Shown here: in pieces, positions 1 through 8,268 of the stretch
How positions within the stretch are numbered: position 1 is the stretch's first letter
Layout of the letters: the number at the start of each line of letters is the position of its first letter
Origin: Acanthamoeba lenticulata
Lineage: Eukaryota; Discosea; Longamoebia; Acanthamoebidae
Length of the DNA stretch: 10,762 nucleotides
Direction: 5' to 3'
Assembly: GCA_002179805.1 (NCBI GenBank)
Contig: NAVB01000565.1
Span: 1-10,762 of the forward strand
Made by a program: the position numbers and the translations under genes
Notes under the pieces: model-generated
Told to the model about the DNA's origin: nothing
The model's database searches: none
The model's input: the letters and a program-made list of their open reading frames with translations, nothing else

Positions 1-39
1 AACTGATAACTCATTGTGGTGGTCTTTTATCTGTAACAG

Positions 40-1024
40 GTAATTAGCCTCGTAACCTTTGGTCTCCACGTCCACGCCATGGTCCAGGCCGGCCAATTCT
101 ATGCTGGCCCGTTCATCAGCGCCAACATTTGCTGGTGCGACTTACCCTTGTTGGTTTCGTACCTCCTTTTTTAATTTAAAACTCACCTTTATTTCAATCC
201 TCGGTACAGGATCATTTTGTATGCCGGTTTCATTGGCGCCTACCGCCGTAACACTGCTCTCCTCATGTTCTACTTCATCGTCTGCCTACTTGGCGCCCTC
301 GCCCTCATCGCCCTCTTCGTCGTCACTTCGGTCGGTATCAGCTTGCGTGTTCTCCGCGACTGCCAGCTGACTGCGGGCTGTGACGCTCACGCCGAGGCGC
401 CCAAGGACGTCACCCTGGTTACCGCCACCGTGTTCGCCTACATTCTTGTGCCTCTTCTTCTCAAGGTTTGTGTGTTCCCTTGCCGCTCCTTTTGTGAGCA
501 CGTGGCTTACGCGGTGGGTGACCTTGGTCGTATTGCAGGTCATGGGCGCTGTCCTGGCTTTGGTGACCAGGCGTGAGATCCTTGTAGCCCGTGCTGAGGC
601 CAAGCACGCCCTGATGGAGGTACTGCGCCCCTTGTCCACAAAGCCACTTTTTTTTTCCACTCAGGATTTCTCACGTTGTTGTGACTTGTGCCGCCATCGA
701 TCAGGAGGGCTTCACCATCCCCGCTGATGAGCACGACGAGGTGCCCGTGAGCCCCAAGGCGGTGGAGGAAGTGCCCGAGGCGCAGCTGCCCCAGCAGATC
801 CAGTATGTGCCCGTCTTCTACCCGCCCGCCGGACAGGTACCTGGATCCTCCCCAGAGGCCCACGTGGCAGCGAGTTGTGTGTGTGGCTTGCGGAGCGCTG
901 ACGCTGCTCTCGTTTGTGTTATGTTTGTGTGAAGGCCGAGGCGCAGCAGGGTCAGGGCTACCAGCCCATGGGCGCCTACTCGCAGCCGATGGTCTACTAC
1001 TACTACCCCACCCAGCAGCAGTAA
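40..1024 (+). CDS. Multi-pass membrane protein with Pro/Gln/Tyr-rich tail (5' end outside window)
   Basis: Five exons can be joined in phase: 40-158, 210-465, 539-619, 705-836 and 935-1024, with TAA at 1022-1024. They give 225 residues of an incomplete protein; a splice acceptor at 37-39 shows that earlier exons lie outside the window. Hydrophobic segments fall at about residues 35-51, 55-84 and 108-134 of the visible part, with a possible one at the very start. A short loop with two cysteines (near 91 and 97) separates the second and third. After the last segment comes a basic helix, then a soluble tail rich in Pro, Gln and Glu that ends in four tyrosines and three glutamines. The layout resembles tetraspan (MARVEL or tetraspanin-like) membrane proteins, but no diagnostic motif (for example CCG) is present, so I give no family. 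The acceptor of exon 4 is the least sure: a CAG at 662-664 is possible but breaks the phase, while the CAG at 702-704 keeps it. Confidence 0.72.
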
Positions 1025-1174
1025 GAGGGCCTATGAAATACCTCCTCTCGCCCAATCTTGGCACCACCTCCGGATTCGTTAGCTTGTATTTAGTCTGTTC
1101 ATTGTCATGCTTTTTATAATCAAAAAATCAAAAAAAAAAAAATGTTTTTGCCCTCTTCTCTCTTGGTGAAGCCG
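1025..1174. other. Convergent 3' flank shared by two genes
   Basis: This 150-bp gap holds the 3' untranslated ends of the plus-strand membrane protein gene and of the minus-strand gene ending at 1175. I see no AATAAA on either strand. A run of thirteen A at 1130-1142, preceded by a shorter A run at 1122-1127, is the only distinctive sequence. Transcripts of the two genes probably end in or overlap this stretch. Confidence 0.5.
1130..1142. repeat. A13 homopolymer tract
   Basis: An uninterrupted run of thirteen A on the plus strand lies between the two convergent stop codons. It reads as a T tract in transcripts of the minus-strand gene. It may help 3' end formation or may simply be a slippage-prone tract. 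Confidence 0.6.
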
Positions 1175-2002
1175 TCAGTTCCGTGGCCGCTTCCTTGGCT
1201 GGGGCGGCGTCGTTGATGCTGTTGGCGCCGAACCGGCGTTGGTCGCCTTTGTGCTCTCTTTCTTGGCGACGTGGTCCTCCAAGTAGTCTGTTTGCGACTG
1301 CAACAGACGGCCAGTAATGATCAATTACTGCCACAAGTTTTACACACGCAGCTCGTTGAGAAAGGTGTGCGTACCAGCTGGTATGTGAGCACGGGGGCGC
1401 CTCGCTTTCGCTTGGTTTTGCTGTCGTCATCCTTTTCGCCAAGCAGACCGGTGAGGAAGTCAGGCAGCTTGGCTGCGCCAGCTGCCGCATCCTCAGGATG
1501 GTCCTCGCCATCGGCATCGTACACCTCGGGCAGCTGGGAGAACGGGAACGATGCCTGGGACGCCAGGGGATCGCCCAGCGCACTCAGCGTCGTTGGGCTG
1601 TCGCCGCCGTCCTGCACTTCACCGATGAGCTCAACAATTGGGGGTTGTTTGGCCGAAAGGAAGCTGGGTGACACCCACCAGTGACGCTGACAGCCGAGGT
1701 TGTGTCTGCTGCGAGGCTTCGTCGAATGCAAACGCATCGCGTGTACGGTTCTTGTGCTTGCTTGTGCTTTGGCTTTGAACCCTTGGCGTCCTCGATTCAC
1801 TGGCAGTGGCGGAGAGCAACGGCAGTTCCCCTTCCAGTGTCTGTGCGTAGTAACGATTAAATTCAAGCTCATTCACATCTTCGCCGTCTGAATCAACACC
1901 ACTGCTCTCAACTTCGTCATCCGCACGTCCGATGTAGGTCTTCTTGTCCGCCCGCGCCCGCCACAACAATCCCTGCACGTCGTACGGGCAGCCCTCTTCC
2001 AT
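1175..2002 (-). CDS. Acidic protein with basic nuclear-localisation-like clusters, function unknown
   Basis: Three minus-strand exons: 2002-1679, 1611-1375 and 1297-1175 (TGA at 1177-1175), giving about 227 residues. The ATG at 2002 is the first in the frame and follows the poly(A) signal of the upstream gene. The first exon carries a compact opening stretch (residues about 1-25, with GLLWRARADKKTYIG) and an acidic Asp/Glu/Ser stretch near 28-47. The second is rich in Ala, Asp, Glu and Pro and ends near a KTKRKR cluster. The third has a basic end, PRKRPRN. Two basic clusters suggest a nuclear protein; I do not recognise a domain. The first acceptor is uncertain: AG at 1630 would give a 49-bp intron and six more residues in the same frame, while CAG at 1614-1612 gives a 67-bp intron and is preferred. 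The second intron (1374-1298) is well supported by a Py-rich CAG acceptor and matching phase. Confidence 0.65.
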
Positions 2003-2061
2003 CACTGATATATCAGATTTTACATCAGTTTTCCCCAGCCGTTTCTGCTCTATTTGTTCGC

Positions 2062-2067
2062 TTTATT
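2062..2067 (-). promoter_or_regulatory. Poly(A) signal AATAAA of the small three-exon gene
   Basis: AATAAA on the minus strand, 62 bases after the TGA at 2131-2129 and 60 bases before the ATG of the next minus-strand gene. Its position argues that the two genes are separate transcripts and not one gene joined by splicing. Confidence 0.55.
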
Positions 2068-2128
2068 CAGATTTACAATCAATTACAGAGGAGGCCTTTC
2101 GTTGCACACGAGGAACCTCATCGCCTTC

Positions 2129-2461
2129 TCACGGCAAGTCGGTCAGGCTCTTGGGCGGGGGCGGAGCACTGTCCATGCGACAAGCTCTAGTTAGCAGCTT
2201 GTCAAAAGGGTAGCAAGGGTCGAATAGGCAAGAGAGGCCGGTACCCCAGGTCGAGCTTCGCCTTGTATTTGCCATCGTAGCCAGTGTGCCCACCTCCTGA
2301 GTTGCCCGTGGTCTTCCACGTCTTCTTGATGGGTTTCTGATTATTTCGTTTAGCACCACGATGAAGTGTACACAACTGTTCGGTATGCCACAGCTTAACA
2401 AAGGACGTACAGGTTGTTGGTCCTTGATCTTCTGCTCAAAGAAGGCTTTCTTGTCTGACAT
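2129..2461 (-). CDS. Small lysine-rich protein of 60 residues, function unknown
   Basis: Three minus-strand exons join in phase: 2461-2411, 2336-2245 and 2168-2129 (TGA). The introns are 74 and 76 bp with donors GTACGT and GTACCG and CAG acceptors; the second has a CTAAC branch-like motif about 20 bases before its acceptor. The product starts MSDKKAFFEQKIKDQQP, continues with a basic Lys/Thr and Gly/Tyr-rich middle (GYDGKYKAKLDLG) and ends with a proline run and SLTDLP. There is no signal peptide or membrane segment. I do not recognise the family; a cytosolic or nuclear small protein is likely. Phase agreement at both junctions and the strong splice sites are the main support. An alternative is that the frame read through the second donor ends after PLLPF, giving a different C-terminus of similar length. 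Confidence 0.62.
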   Translation of the reverse strand: MSDKKAFFEQKIKDQQPVRPLLSCGIPNSCVHFIVVLNEIIRNPSRRRGRPRATQEVGTLATMANTRRSSTWGTGLSCLFDPCYPFDKLLTRACRMDSAPPPPKSLTDLP

Positions 2462-2654
2462 CTTGTGGTGTTCTGTTGTGTTGTGTGGCAGCTTGTGTGC
2501 TCTTGTAGCCGTGTCGTTTAGGGTGAAAAAAAAGGAAATGTCGACATGAGGGCCAAATATGATTGGGTTTTTCTTCTTCTTCGAGGTGCCCAACAATTCG
2601 TCGTCGTTGCCCCGATGGTTGCCTCATAGACAATTCCCGGGAGAATTAAATATT

Positions 2655-2660
2655 TTTATT
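2655..2660 (-). promoter_or_regulatory. Poly(A) signal AATAAA of the cytochrome b5-domain gene
   Basis: AATAAA on the minus strand inside an AT-rich patch, 25 bases after the TGA at 2688-2686. It is correctly placed to define the 3' end of the cytochrome b5-domain transcript. Confidence 0.6.
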
Positions 2661-2685
2661 TTGGTTTCTCTTGCGGGCCAAGGGG

Positions 2686-3265
2686 TCAAGGAGAGGGCTC
2701 TGTGGGCACAGAGTCTTGGCCCTGCTCTGGTCCCGTGTTGGGAGCTTGACTGGCGACCGAAGCAGGCTCGGGCACTAGTGGTCCGATGAGGCAAGTGCGT
2801 AGCAGATTCTCGCCGTTCACCCACTGGTGTGTAGCGTCTGTGCACACGATGAGTGCACGGGAACACGAGGAGGCAACCATGAAGAGACGAGCTCACACTA
2901 CGTACTGAATAGCCGTGTGGCATCTTTGCCAGCAACTTTGTGCAAAATGGAGGCACCTGTGCAAGCCCAAAGTCATGCGTAAGAACGCGTTTGGGCAGCG
3001 CAAACGCTGGCAGCGCGGTACCTCCAGGGTGAAAGTCGAGGTAAGGAGTGACGTTGTACACTTTGCCGTTGAGCACAATCCAAGCGTCGTTGGGTTGGTT
3101 GTGCGCAGCCAGCTCAGAAGGCGTAACTTTATGCTGTTGCCCGCCAAGGCCGTTGGTGATCTTTCCTGTTGAACACAACCGCCCCCAGTCGGCAAGTGTA
3201 TGGCCAGGTTTTAATGGCTCCTTCCTCCGTCGCCCGCTCACCTGCCCTTGCGCCTCCTCAGCCAT
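2686..3265 (-). CDS. Cytochrome b5 domain protein, NCB5OR N-terminal type
   Basis: Three minus-strand exons: 3265-3022, 2956-2906 and 2837-2686 (TGA), 148 residues. Cytochrome b5 domains bind one b-type heme between two histidines and carry single electrons to desaturases, hydroxylases or reductases. Both axial ligands are visible: His79 in HPGG, and His102 in THQWVNGENLL. The GKDATRLF segment between them is also typical. The lead-in (PGHTLADWGRL, then GLGG, then the VTPSELAAHN strand) matches the N-terminal region of NCB5OR (cytochrome b5 reductase 4), not microsomal b5. Unlike NCB5OR there is no CS domain and no flavin reductase domain, and no C-terminal membrane anchor; the protein ends in a soluble Pro/Gln/Ser tail. 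Both introns interrupt the heme-binding fold, and splicing restores the conserved order exactly, so the exon model is secure. It is probably cytosolic. The reductase partner cannot be told from the window. Confidence 0.88.
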
Positions 3266-3383
3266 CGAGAGTTTTGTCTTTGTTGTCGTGCGCTTCTTTT
3301 CTCTTCCTTTTTCCTCTTGGCGAAACATGTTTTGCCTTTCTTTATTGCTGTTTTGTACATCAAAGGTGCACCACACAAGTGCC

Positions 3384-6300
3384 CTACCCTGACCCGTGTA
3401 GGCCTGTGTTGTTGCCGTTGCCGGACGACGTGGCAGCCTTGGTTGTGGGCTTTTTGTTTTCGGTGCTTGCCTTTCTTGTTGGCGCTGACTCGGGAACGGC
3501 TTTAAGCGGCTTGCCCTCCTCGTGGTGGTTGCCGCTCTGCGGAGAAGTCGTCTCACTCTCCCTTCTTGATGGCGACTTGGCGTCGTGCTTATCCGTTTCT
3601 GATCCTCGACGCGGTGATGATCTCTTGTCCCGCTTGTCCAGCCCAAACAAGGATCGAGCACCAGTTCGAGCCAAGCCTCCCTCGCTGTCGCTTAGGCGTG
3701 GCTCACGGGCGCTGAGGGGCTTGGCGTGGCTGTGATCGTCACTCGGGCTGGTGTGCGTTCCGGGGAGGTCGAGGAAGGACATCGGATCGCGCTCCTTGCG
3801 GTGTTGCACGGCCAGCCCGGATTTTCGGCCCATCGTGTTGGCCTTTCCTTCTCGGGTGGGCACGACCAGCCGGCAGTCCTCTGCCTCCCTGTTGCTGTTT
3901 CGATCGACCTCTTCAATGGCATCCACCGGCAGAGAGAGGTGGAGCGACGTCGGGCTCTTCTCCCTGGGGCTGGGGTACTGGTTTTCGAGGCGCTGGAAGA
4001 TGACCTCGTCTATCTCCGATGAGAGGCTGCGGAGCCGGCCGCCGATATTCAGCCAGTCCCTGTTCTTCTTCTTCTCCTCGACCTCCTTCTTGGGCTTGAG
4101 TTGGTCGCGTTCCTTCGACCGCTGGTGCTCCTTCTTTTCCTCTCTCTTCTCGCGCTGCTCGCGCTTCTTCTTGTCGTCCTTGAGTAGGTCTATCTTTCGC
4201 AGCAGCTTCTCACGCTCCTTCCTCATGTCCTCAAGTTCTGGGTTGTGTGTGCGTAGCCACACAGCTGAGCGGGTGCGTTGGGTCACATTGCAACCAACAT
4301 GGTGGCAGGTGGTACCTTCGCGAGCTTCGGTGAGCTGCAAAACGGTCGAGTCGAGCACTCGCTTGAGTTCAACACGAATGGCCACTTCTTGATAGTAGCG
4401 CTTCTCCCACATGAGCGCGTTGACGGCGTCTTGCGAAACGAGAGGCTGCACCTCGCCTGAATCTGTCCGTTCGTATGGAAACTCTCGCGTGGGTTCAAAA
4501 TGCACTCATCAGGGAACCACGTGAAAGATGGCATAAACCGGTACCTGAGCTCGTGCACATCACCTTGAGGTCTTTCATTTTGGCGATCCAGTCGTCCTTC
4601 TCTCCAACCGAGCCAAAGAGGATGCGGTACTCTGCCCCATCTCTGTCCTTTTCCACCAGTCGGACGCCACTCTCTGGGTTGATGGTGTCCACGCGTGGGG
4701 GTGGTCAGCCAAGCTTTGGCCAAAGCTCTCGATAATCTTCGTATTATTATTACCTTCCTCCATCGGCTCAAATGAGTCAGAATCCCGCAAGTTGCGGATC
4801 AAACGGCCTTGCCGAGGCGAAGCGACCGCGGGACTCGAGTTGCGCGGGGACAAGAGGCTGCCCTCGGAGGAGTTATGAGAGAACGCCCGCAGGCGAGCGG
4901 TGGGAGTGGAAGGAGACGATGAAGTGTGAATCGGAGGTGGACACTCGAGCGGCGCGCACGAGAGTTGGCCCATCTCCCACACACCGATGACCTTGTAGCC
5001 CCTTCGTTTGCCCTTGGCCTTGTTTTTGAAGAGCGCGATCTTGTCGTTGAACAGCACCAGATGGTGGTCCTTGCTGGACCTTGCTTTCTTCCGTCCTTGC
5101 AGCAAACACACTTGTGGCCACATGATATGGACTCAAGTGAGATCACTCAGGGAGTGAAAGACACGGAAGGCGACAACATACCCGCGCCCTCCTTGACGAT
5201 GTGTCGACCCCACTCACAGAACGTGTATGTCTGCCACAAGTCGCAATGTGATTAGGCCGAGCAAAGGCAGCGAGAGGAACGGACTGCGGTTGGCTGTGTA
5301 CCTCTCCGTGAACCAGCTCGACAGCCGCTTGCAGGTCCATGATCTTGCGCACGTTCTCCTCCTGTTGCGCCCTCTTGTTGACCTGGTCCACCACGTGCTT
5401 GATCTCTTCAAACGCCTTGACCAGCGGTGCATGCTCGGGGTGATCCTTGTCTGTGTATTTGATCAAAGACTGGGTCCAGATGAAGAAGAAGTGTAAGTTT
5501 TGGGGACAGCTTGGTCACAGCACTGGTGGAGGACTGAGCAGGTTTCGTACACCCAGCAGGAGTGGGTACTTGGCCATGCGCTGCAGGGGCGTGATGAGGA
5601 AGGACTCAAATGTAGAGTTCCGACACTCTGGATTCTTCATGCACTCCTGATTGGGCGGCAAGGCACGGGACCGTTGATGTCAGCTCAGCACAACGACCCA
5701 AGTTGTTGGAGGGTGCAGTCGTGCCTCGAGGAATTCGGCAATCTTTGGGTTCTCTCGAAGAGCCGAGAGCTTCTGCGACATGCTGACGTAGTTGACGCAG
5801 TAGTTGGCGTAGTGCTTGAAGAGGTTGGCCCGCTCCAGAAAGAGATTGCCCAAACCCTCGTCAGAGAACATCCCTTGGTCGCGCTTCAGCTTCTCCAGCT
5901 CCTGTAAGGCAACGCTTATGAGCATTGTGCACAGGAGGTCGACTTTATCAATGGCATCGTTCTGGGTTGGGAGGGGAAGCATACGGCCAACAGTCCCGTG
6001 TGTACGTCAAGCAGGGTGGGGATGTTGGAGAAGATAGAGGCCGCTTCCTCCTTCGTCACAAGCCCGCGCTCACGCATTTCCTCCATAAACACCTGCATGG
6101 CCCCAGAGGAGGTTGAGGCCAACGCGCCAAGGGAAGTGAAGAAGAGGGAGGGACGTGGACCTTGGTGATAAGCCGCAGATCCCGCACATAAGCACGCTCA
6201 GCGAGGACGATCTCCTGGACGGCTTCCTGCCTTTGCCGCTGGTCATGGGTGATATCTTTGAGCTGTTCGGCCGTGAGTTGACTGGTCCAGTGTTCGTCGC

Positions 6301-6523
6301 GCGCCAGCAAGGGGGAAGCGCTTATGCCGCCGCTCGGTGGGCCGCCACTCGGCAGATTCTGATTCAGCTGCCCTGCAAAGCGGCAAGAACTGGTCAGAAA
6401 GGAGATGGCGAAAGGAGAGGGAGAGACAGTACCCTGCTTGTGAGCTGCCTGGTCGGCGCTTGTGGGCGACTGAGAAGGCGAAGAGATGGGAGATTGCTTC
6501 AGAAATTCAAAGCTGATGTTCAT
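3384..6523 (-). CDS. Rho guanine nucleotide exchange factor (DH-PH) with coiled coil and long tail
   Basis: Eleven minus-strand exons: 6523-6433, 6372-6161, 6092-5985, 5901-5725, 5646-5551, 5469-5302, 5230-5182, 5095-4754, 4673-4545, 4462-4316 and 4264-3384 (TAG), about 799 residues. The DH domain (about 76-270) activates Rho/Rac GTPases by releasing GDP. Its first conserved region starts RQEAVQEIVLAERAYVRDL; later come the FSNI...LL.VH segment, FLERANLFKHYANYCVNY, and the signature FLITPLQRMAKYPLLL. A PH domain follows (about 285-450), with GRHIVKEG, HHLVLFNDKIALF and a late EKDDWIAKMKDL helix holding the conserved Trp. A Ser/Pro-rich insertion of about 65 residues splits it. Residues about 510-575 are Lys/Glu-rich and likely coiled coil; the rest is Ser/Arg/Pro-rich and probably disordered. 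It should act at the membrane on actin dynamics. The start is the first ATG in frame before a Ser/Pro-rich lead; an upstream exon cannot be excluded. Confidence 0.87.
5647..5724 (-). other. Probable GC-AG intron in the RhoGEF gene
   Basis: The fourth RhoGEF intron is best read as 78 bp with a GC donor (CTCGAG then GCACGA, at 5724) and a CAG acceptor at 5649-5647. This joins NPKIAEFLE directly to ECMKNPECR, which is the usual DH spacing. The nearest in-phase GT donor, at 5697, would add nine residues (ARLHPPTTW) here and leave a 51-bp intron. Confidence 0.55.
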
Positions 6524-6850
6524 GTTGCGCCTGGGGGAGGCCCTCAAGAAAGGGCAATCCGAAAAACCTGCTCTCTGGCCCTTCTCTTCGAAGAAACCGT
6601 TAGAGGCGAGGAGCCACCTCTCAGCTCTCTATCTTGAGTTTAGCGGACGATGCTGAGGCGAATTGGGAGGCTTTTGGTAAGCTGAGTTGGCGATCTTTTT
6701 TAGGAAACAGTTACCATTTTGCTGTTGTGAGTTCTTTATCGAACGTTGCTGTTGGTCTGTGCTGCCGTTGCACCGACGCGCCACCTGTGTCCCGACCCCC
6801 CCCCACTATTTACATCTTCGTCTTCTTCTCAACGCGGTTCCTTTATGCCA
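6524..6850. other. Intergenic region: 3' flank of J-protein gene, 5' flank of RhoGEF gene
   Basis: No gene is supported in these 327 bp. They must hold the 3' end of the J-protein transcript and the promoter and leader of the RhoGEF gene, both on the minus strand. A run of nine C at 6796-6804 and a TGTAAAT on the minus strand next to it are the only notable words. No AATAAA and no clear TATA box were seen. An ATG followed by a donor-like GTAACT lies near 6711-6717 on the minus strand, but I could not join it in phase to the RhoGEF start. Confidence 0.5.
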
Positions 6851-7938
6851 TCAATGGAAGGCGGACAAGCCCTGCCGGCTGTGCTGCTGTTGTTGCGGCA
6901 GTATGCGCCCTCTTTGCAGTCGCTCCTCATCCTCCTCGTCGTCGTACTCGTCTTCGTCCATCCAATCGCCGCTGGTGGGGACTGTGCGCTGCTTCTCGAG
7001 GTCGGCCAAGCTGCGCCGAATGGCTTCCTGCAACTCCTCCTCGGTTTGCGCAGCCTCTTGTTCTTCATGTCTCTTCCTCTCCTGCTCCTGAGCAAGAGAA
7101 AGGCGGATCGCTTCGCGCAGGGCCACATCATCGACGTCGATTGAGTCTTCCTCTTCTTCTTCTTCTTCTTCTTCCACCACCACCTGCGCTTCTTCCCCTT
7201 CTCCTTGTTGTTGCAGAATCTCTTCATCGTCGCTCGAGGTGTCTTCGCTGTCACTGAAGCCACCAATCTTAATCTCCACTCGTGTGGTGGAGGGCGCAGG
7301 CGACGCAGGTGCAACTGGGTCGGGTGTGGCACTGCGCCGCTGGTCGAGCAGCTGGCTGAAGAGGCCGCCCGTGCTGCGGTTTGCAAAGAAGGGAGAAGAG
7401 AACGGGCGCGATGAAAACGGATCACCGCCCATCGACCAAAAGGAGGAACTGGGGCCTCGTGACGTGGACGGCTGACGCCGAGAGCGCGGCGTCATGTCGG
7501 CCCACGGATCCCTCTGACCGAAGAACTCGCGGAAGACATCAAACGGATTGCGGAAGGCCCAGCTCGGGCGGGAGCCACCCCACTCGGGCTCGCTCCACAG
7601 GTCATCCCCAAAGCCATCTGTGCTGTCGAACCACGACGTTGTTCGCCTTGCTCGTGCTGGTCCTTCCCGAAGACGGTCGTATTGCAGCCGCTTCGTGGGG
7701 TCACGCAACACTTCGTACGCCTCAGACACCTGCGTGCTAGAAGAGTGAGCCTTGGAGCACGCAACAAGAATTTAGGCCAAGCGAGAACCTCTTTAAATCG
7801 CCGCTCCGCAGTAATCAAGTCTTCTGGGTTCTTGTCTGGGTGCCAACGCACTGCGAGACGGCGGTAAGCTCTGCGCACATCTTCCTCAGTCGCGGTTGGA
7901 GAAAGCTCTAGCACAGCATAAAAGTCAATTGTCGCCAT
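6851..7938 (-). CDS. J-domain co-chaperone with two ubiquitin-interacting motifs (DNAJB2/HSJ1-like)
   Basis: Two minus-strand exons, 7938-7789 and 7729-6851 (TGA), 342 residues. The J domain (about 4-70) holds the HPD tripeptide (residues 33-35, in RWHPDKNP) that stimulates Hsp70 ATPase activity; the single 59-bp intron lies just before SEAYEVLRD. After it comes a Phe-rich region with NPFDVFREFFGQRDPW, nearly the same as in animal DNAJB2/DNAJB6, then a Ser/Phe-rich stretch. Near 236-244 is a run of nine Glu. Two UIMs follow, about 250-266 (LREAIRLSLAQ) and 279-296 (LQEAIRRSLAD), each with the Ala-x-x-x-Ser core. The order J domain, G/F-like region, two UIMs is that of DNAJB2 (HSJ1), which hands ubiquitylated clients between Hsp70 and the proteasome. 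No CAAX box is present; the protein ends in QGLSAFH. It is cytosolic or nuclear by inference. Confidence 0.9.
7148..7174. repeat. TTC/GAA-type trinucleotide run coding for nine glutamates
   Basis: Nine tandem triplets, TTC with one CTC on the plus strand, read on the minus strand as GAA/GAG. They encode the Glu run just before the first UIM of the J protein. Length variation between strains would be in frame. Confidence 0.75.
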
Positions 7939-8268
7939 CTGCAAGCGAAGTCGATATATTTCCAAAGACCCACCCCTAAAGCCCCATCCGAGGAGAAGGA
8001 AGCCGACAGGGAAGTGGCGGTTGCTCTGGCCACGAGGTGCGTTCCCATCTTGATTGATCCAAGTGAAATCCGCTTTGCCTCTTGGCGGCTTTTTGCCTTC
8101 CACCGCCCGGCTGGAGTTCCTTGCATTCCAAACATACCAACGCCATCTTGGACCGTTGGGTCACCACTTGCTTTGGCGCGAACGTGGGGACGAACGCACC
8201 ATTTGAACGCGGTGGTATTTGTGGCCATACACCCAACCCCAACCCGTCTTCGAACAACTCACGCCACA
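7939..8268. promoter_or_regulatory. Divergent promoter region between J-protein and UBE2S-like genes
   Basis: These 330 bp separate two start codons pointing away from each other (minus 7938, plus 8269), so they must hold both promoters and both leaders. I see no gene in them. There is an AT-rich patch at 7950-7963 close to the J-protein start but no convincing TATA box or recognised factor site. The stretch is otherwise GC-mixed without repeats. Confidence 0.55.

Noticed and set aside
665..704. Reading 665-704 as coding (ISHVVVTCAA...) in the membrane protein
   Set aside because: The preceding exon ends in phase 0 and this frame needs two carried bases; the CAG at 702-704 solves the phase.
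2003..2128. Joining the 60-residue gene and the acidic-protein gene into one by an intron starting GTGAGA
   Set aside because: The phase does not fit the clear downstream frame, the upstream frame has its own TGA, and an AATAAA lies between them.
3169..4392. Long plus-strand frames of 188 and 213 codons
   Set aside because: Antisense to the last exon of the RhoGEF, whose minus-strand frame continues a conserved DH-PH protein.
1175..7938. Five minus-strand genes in a row as an operon
   Set aside because: Spacing of 120-330 bp, separate poly(A) signals for two of them, and eukaryotic introns indicate separate transcripts.
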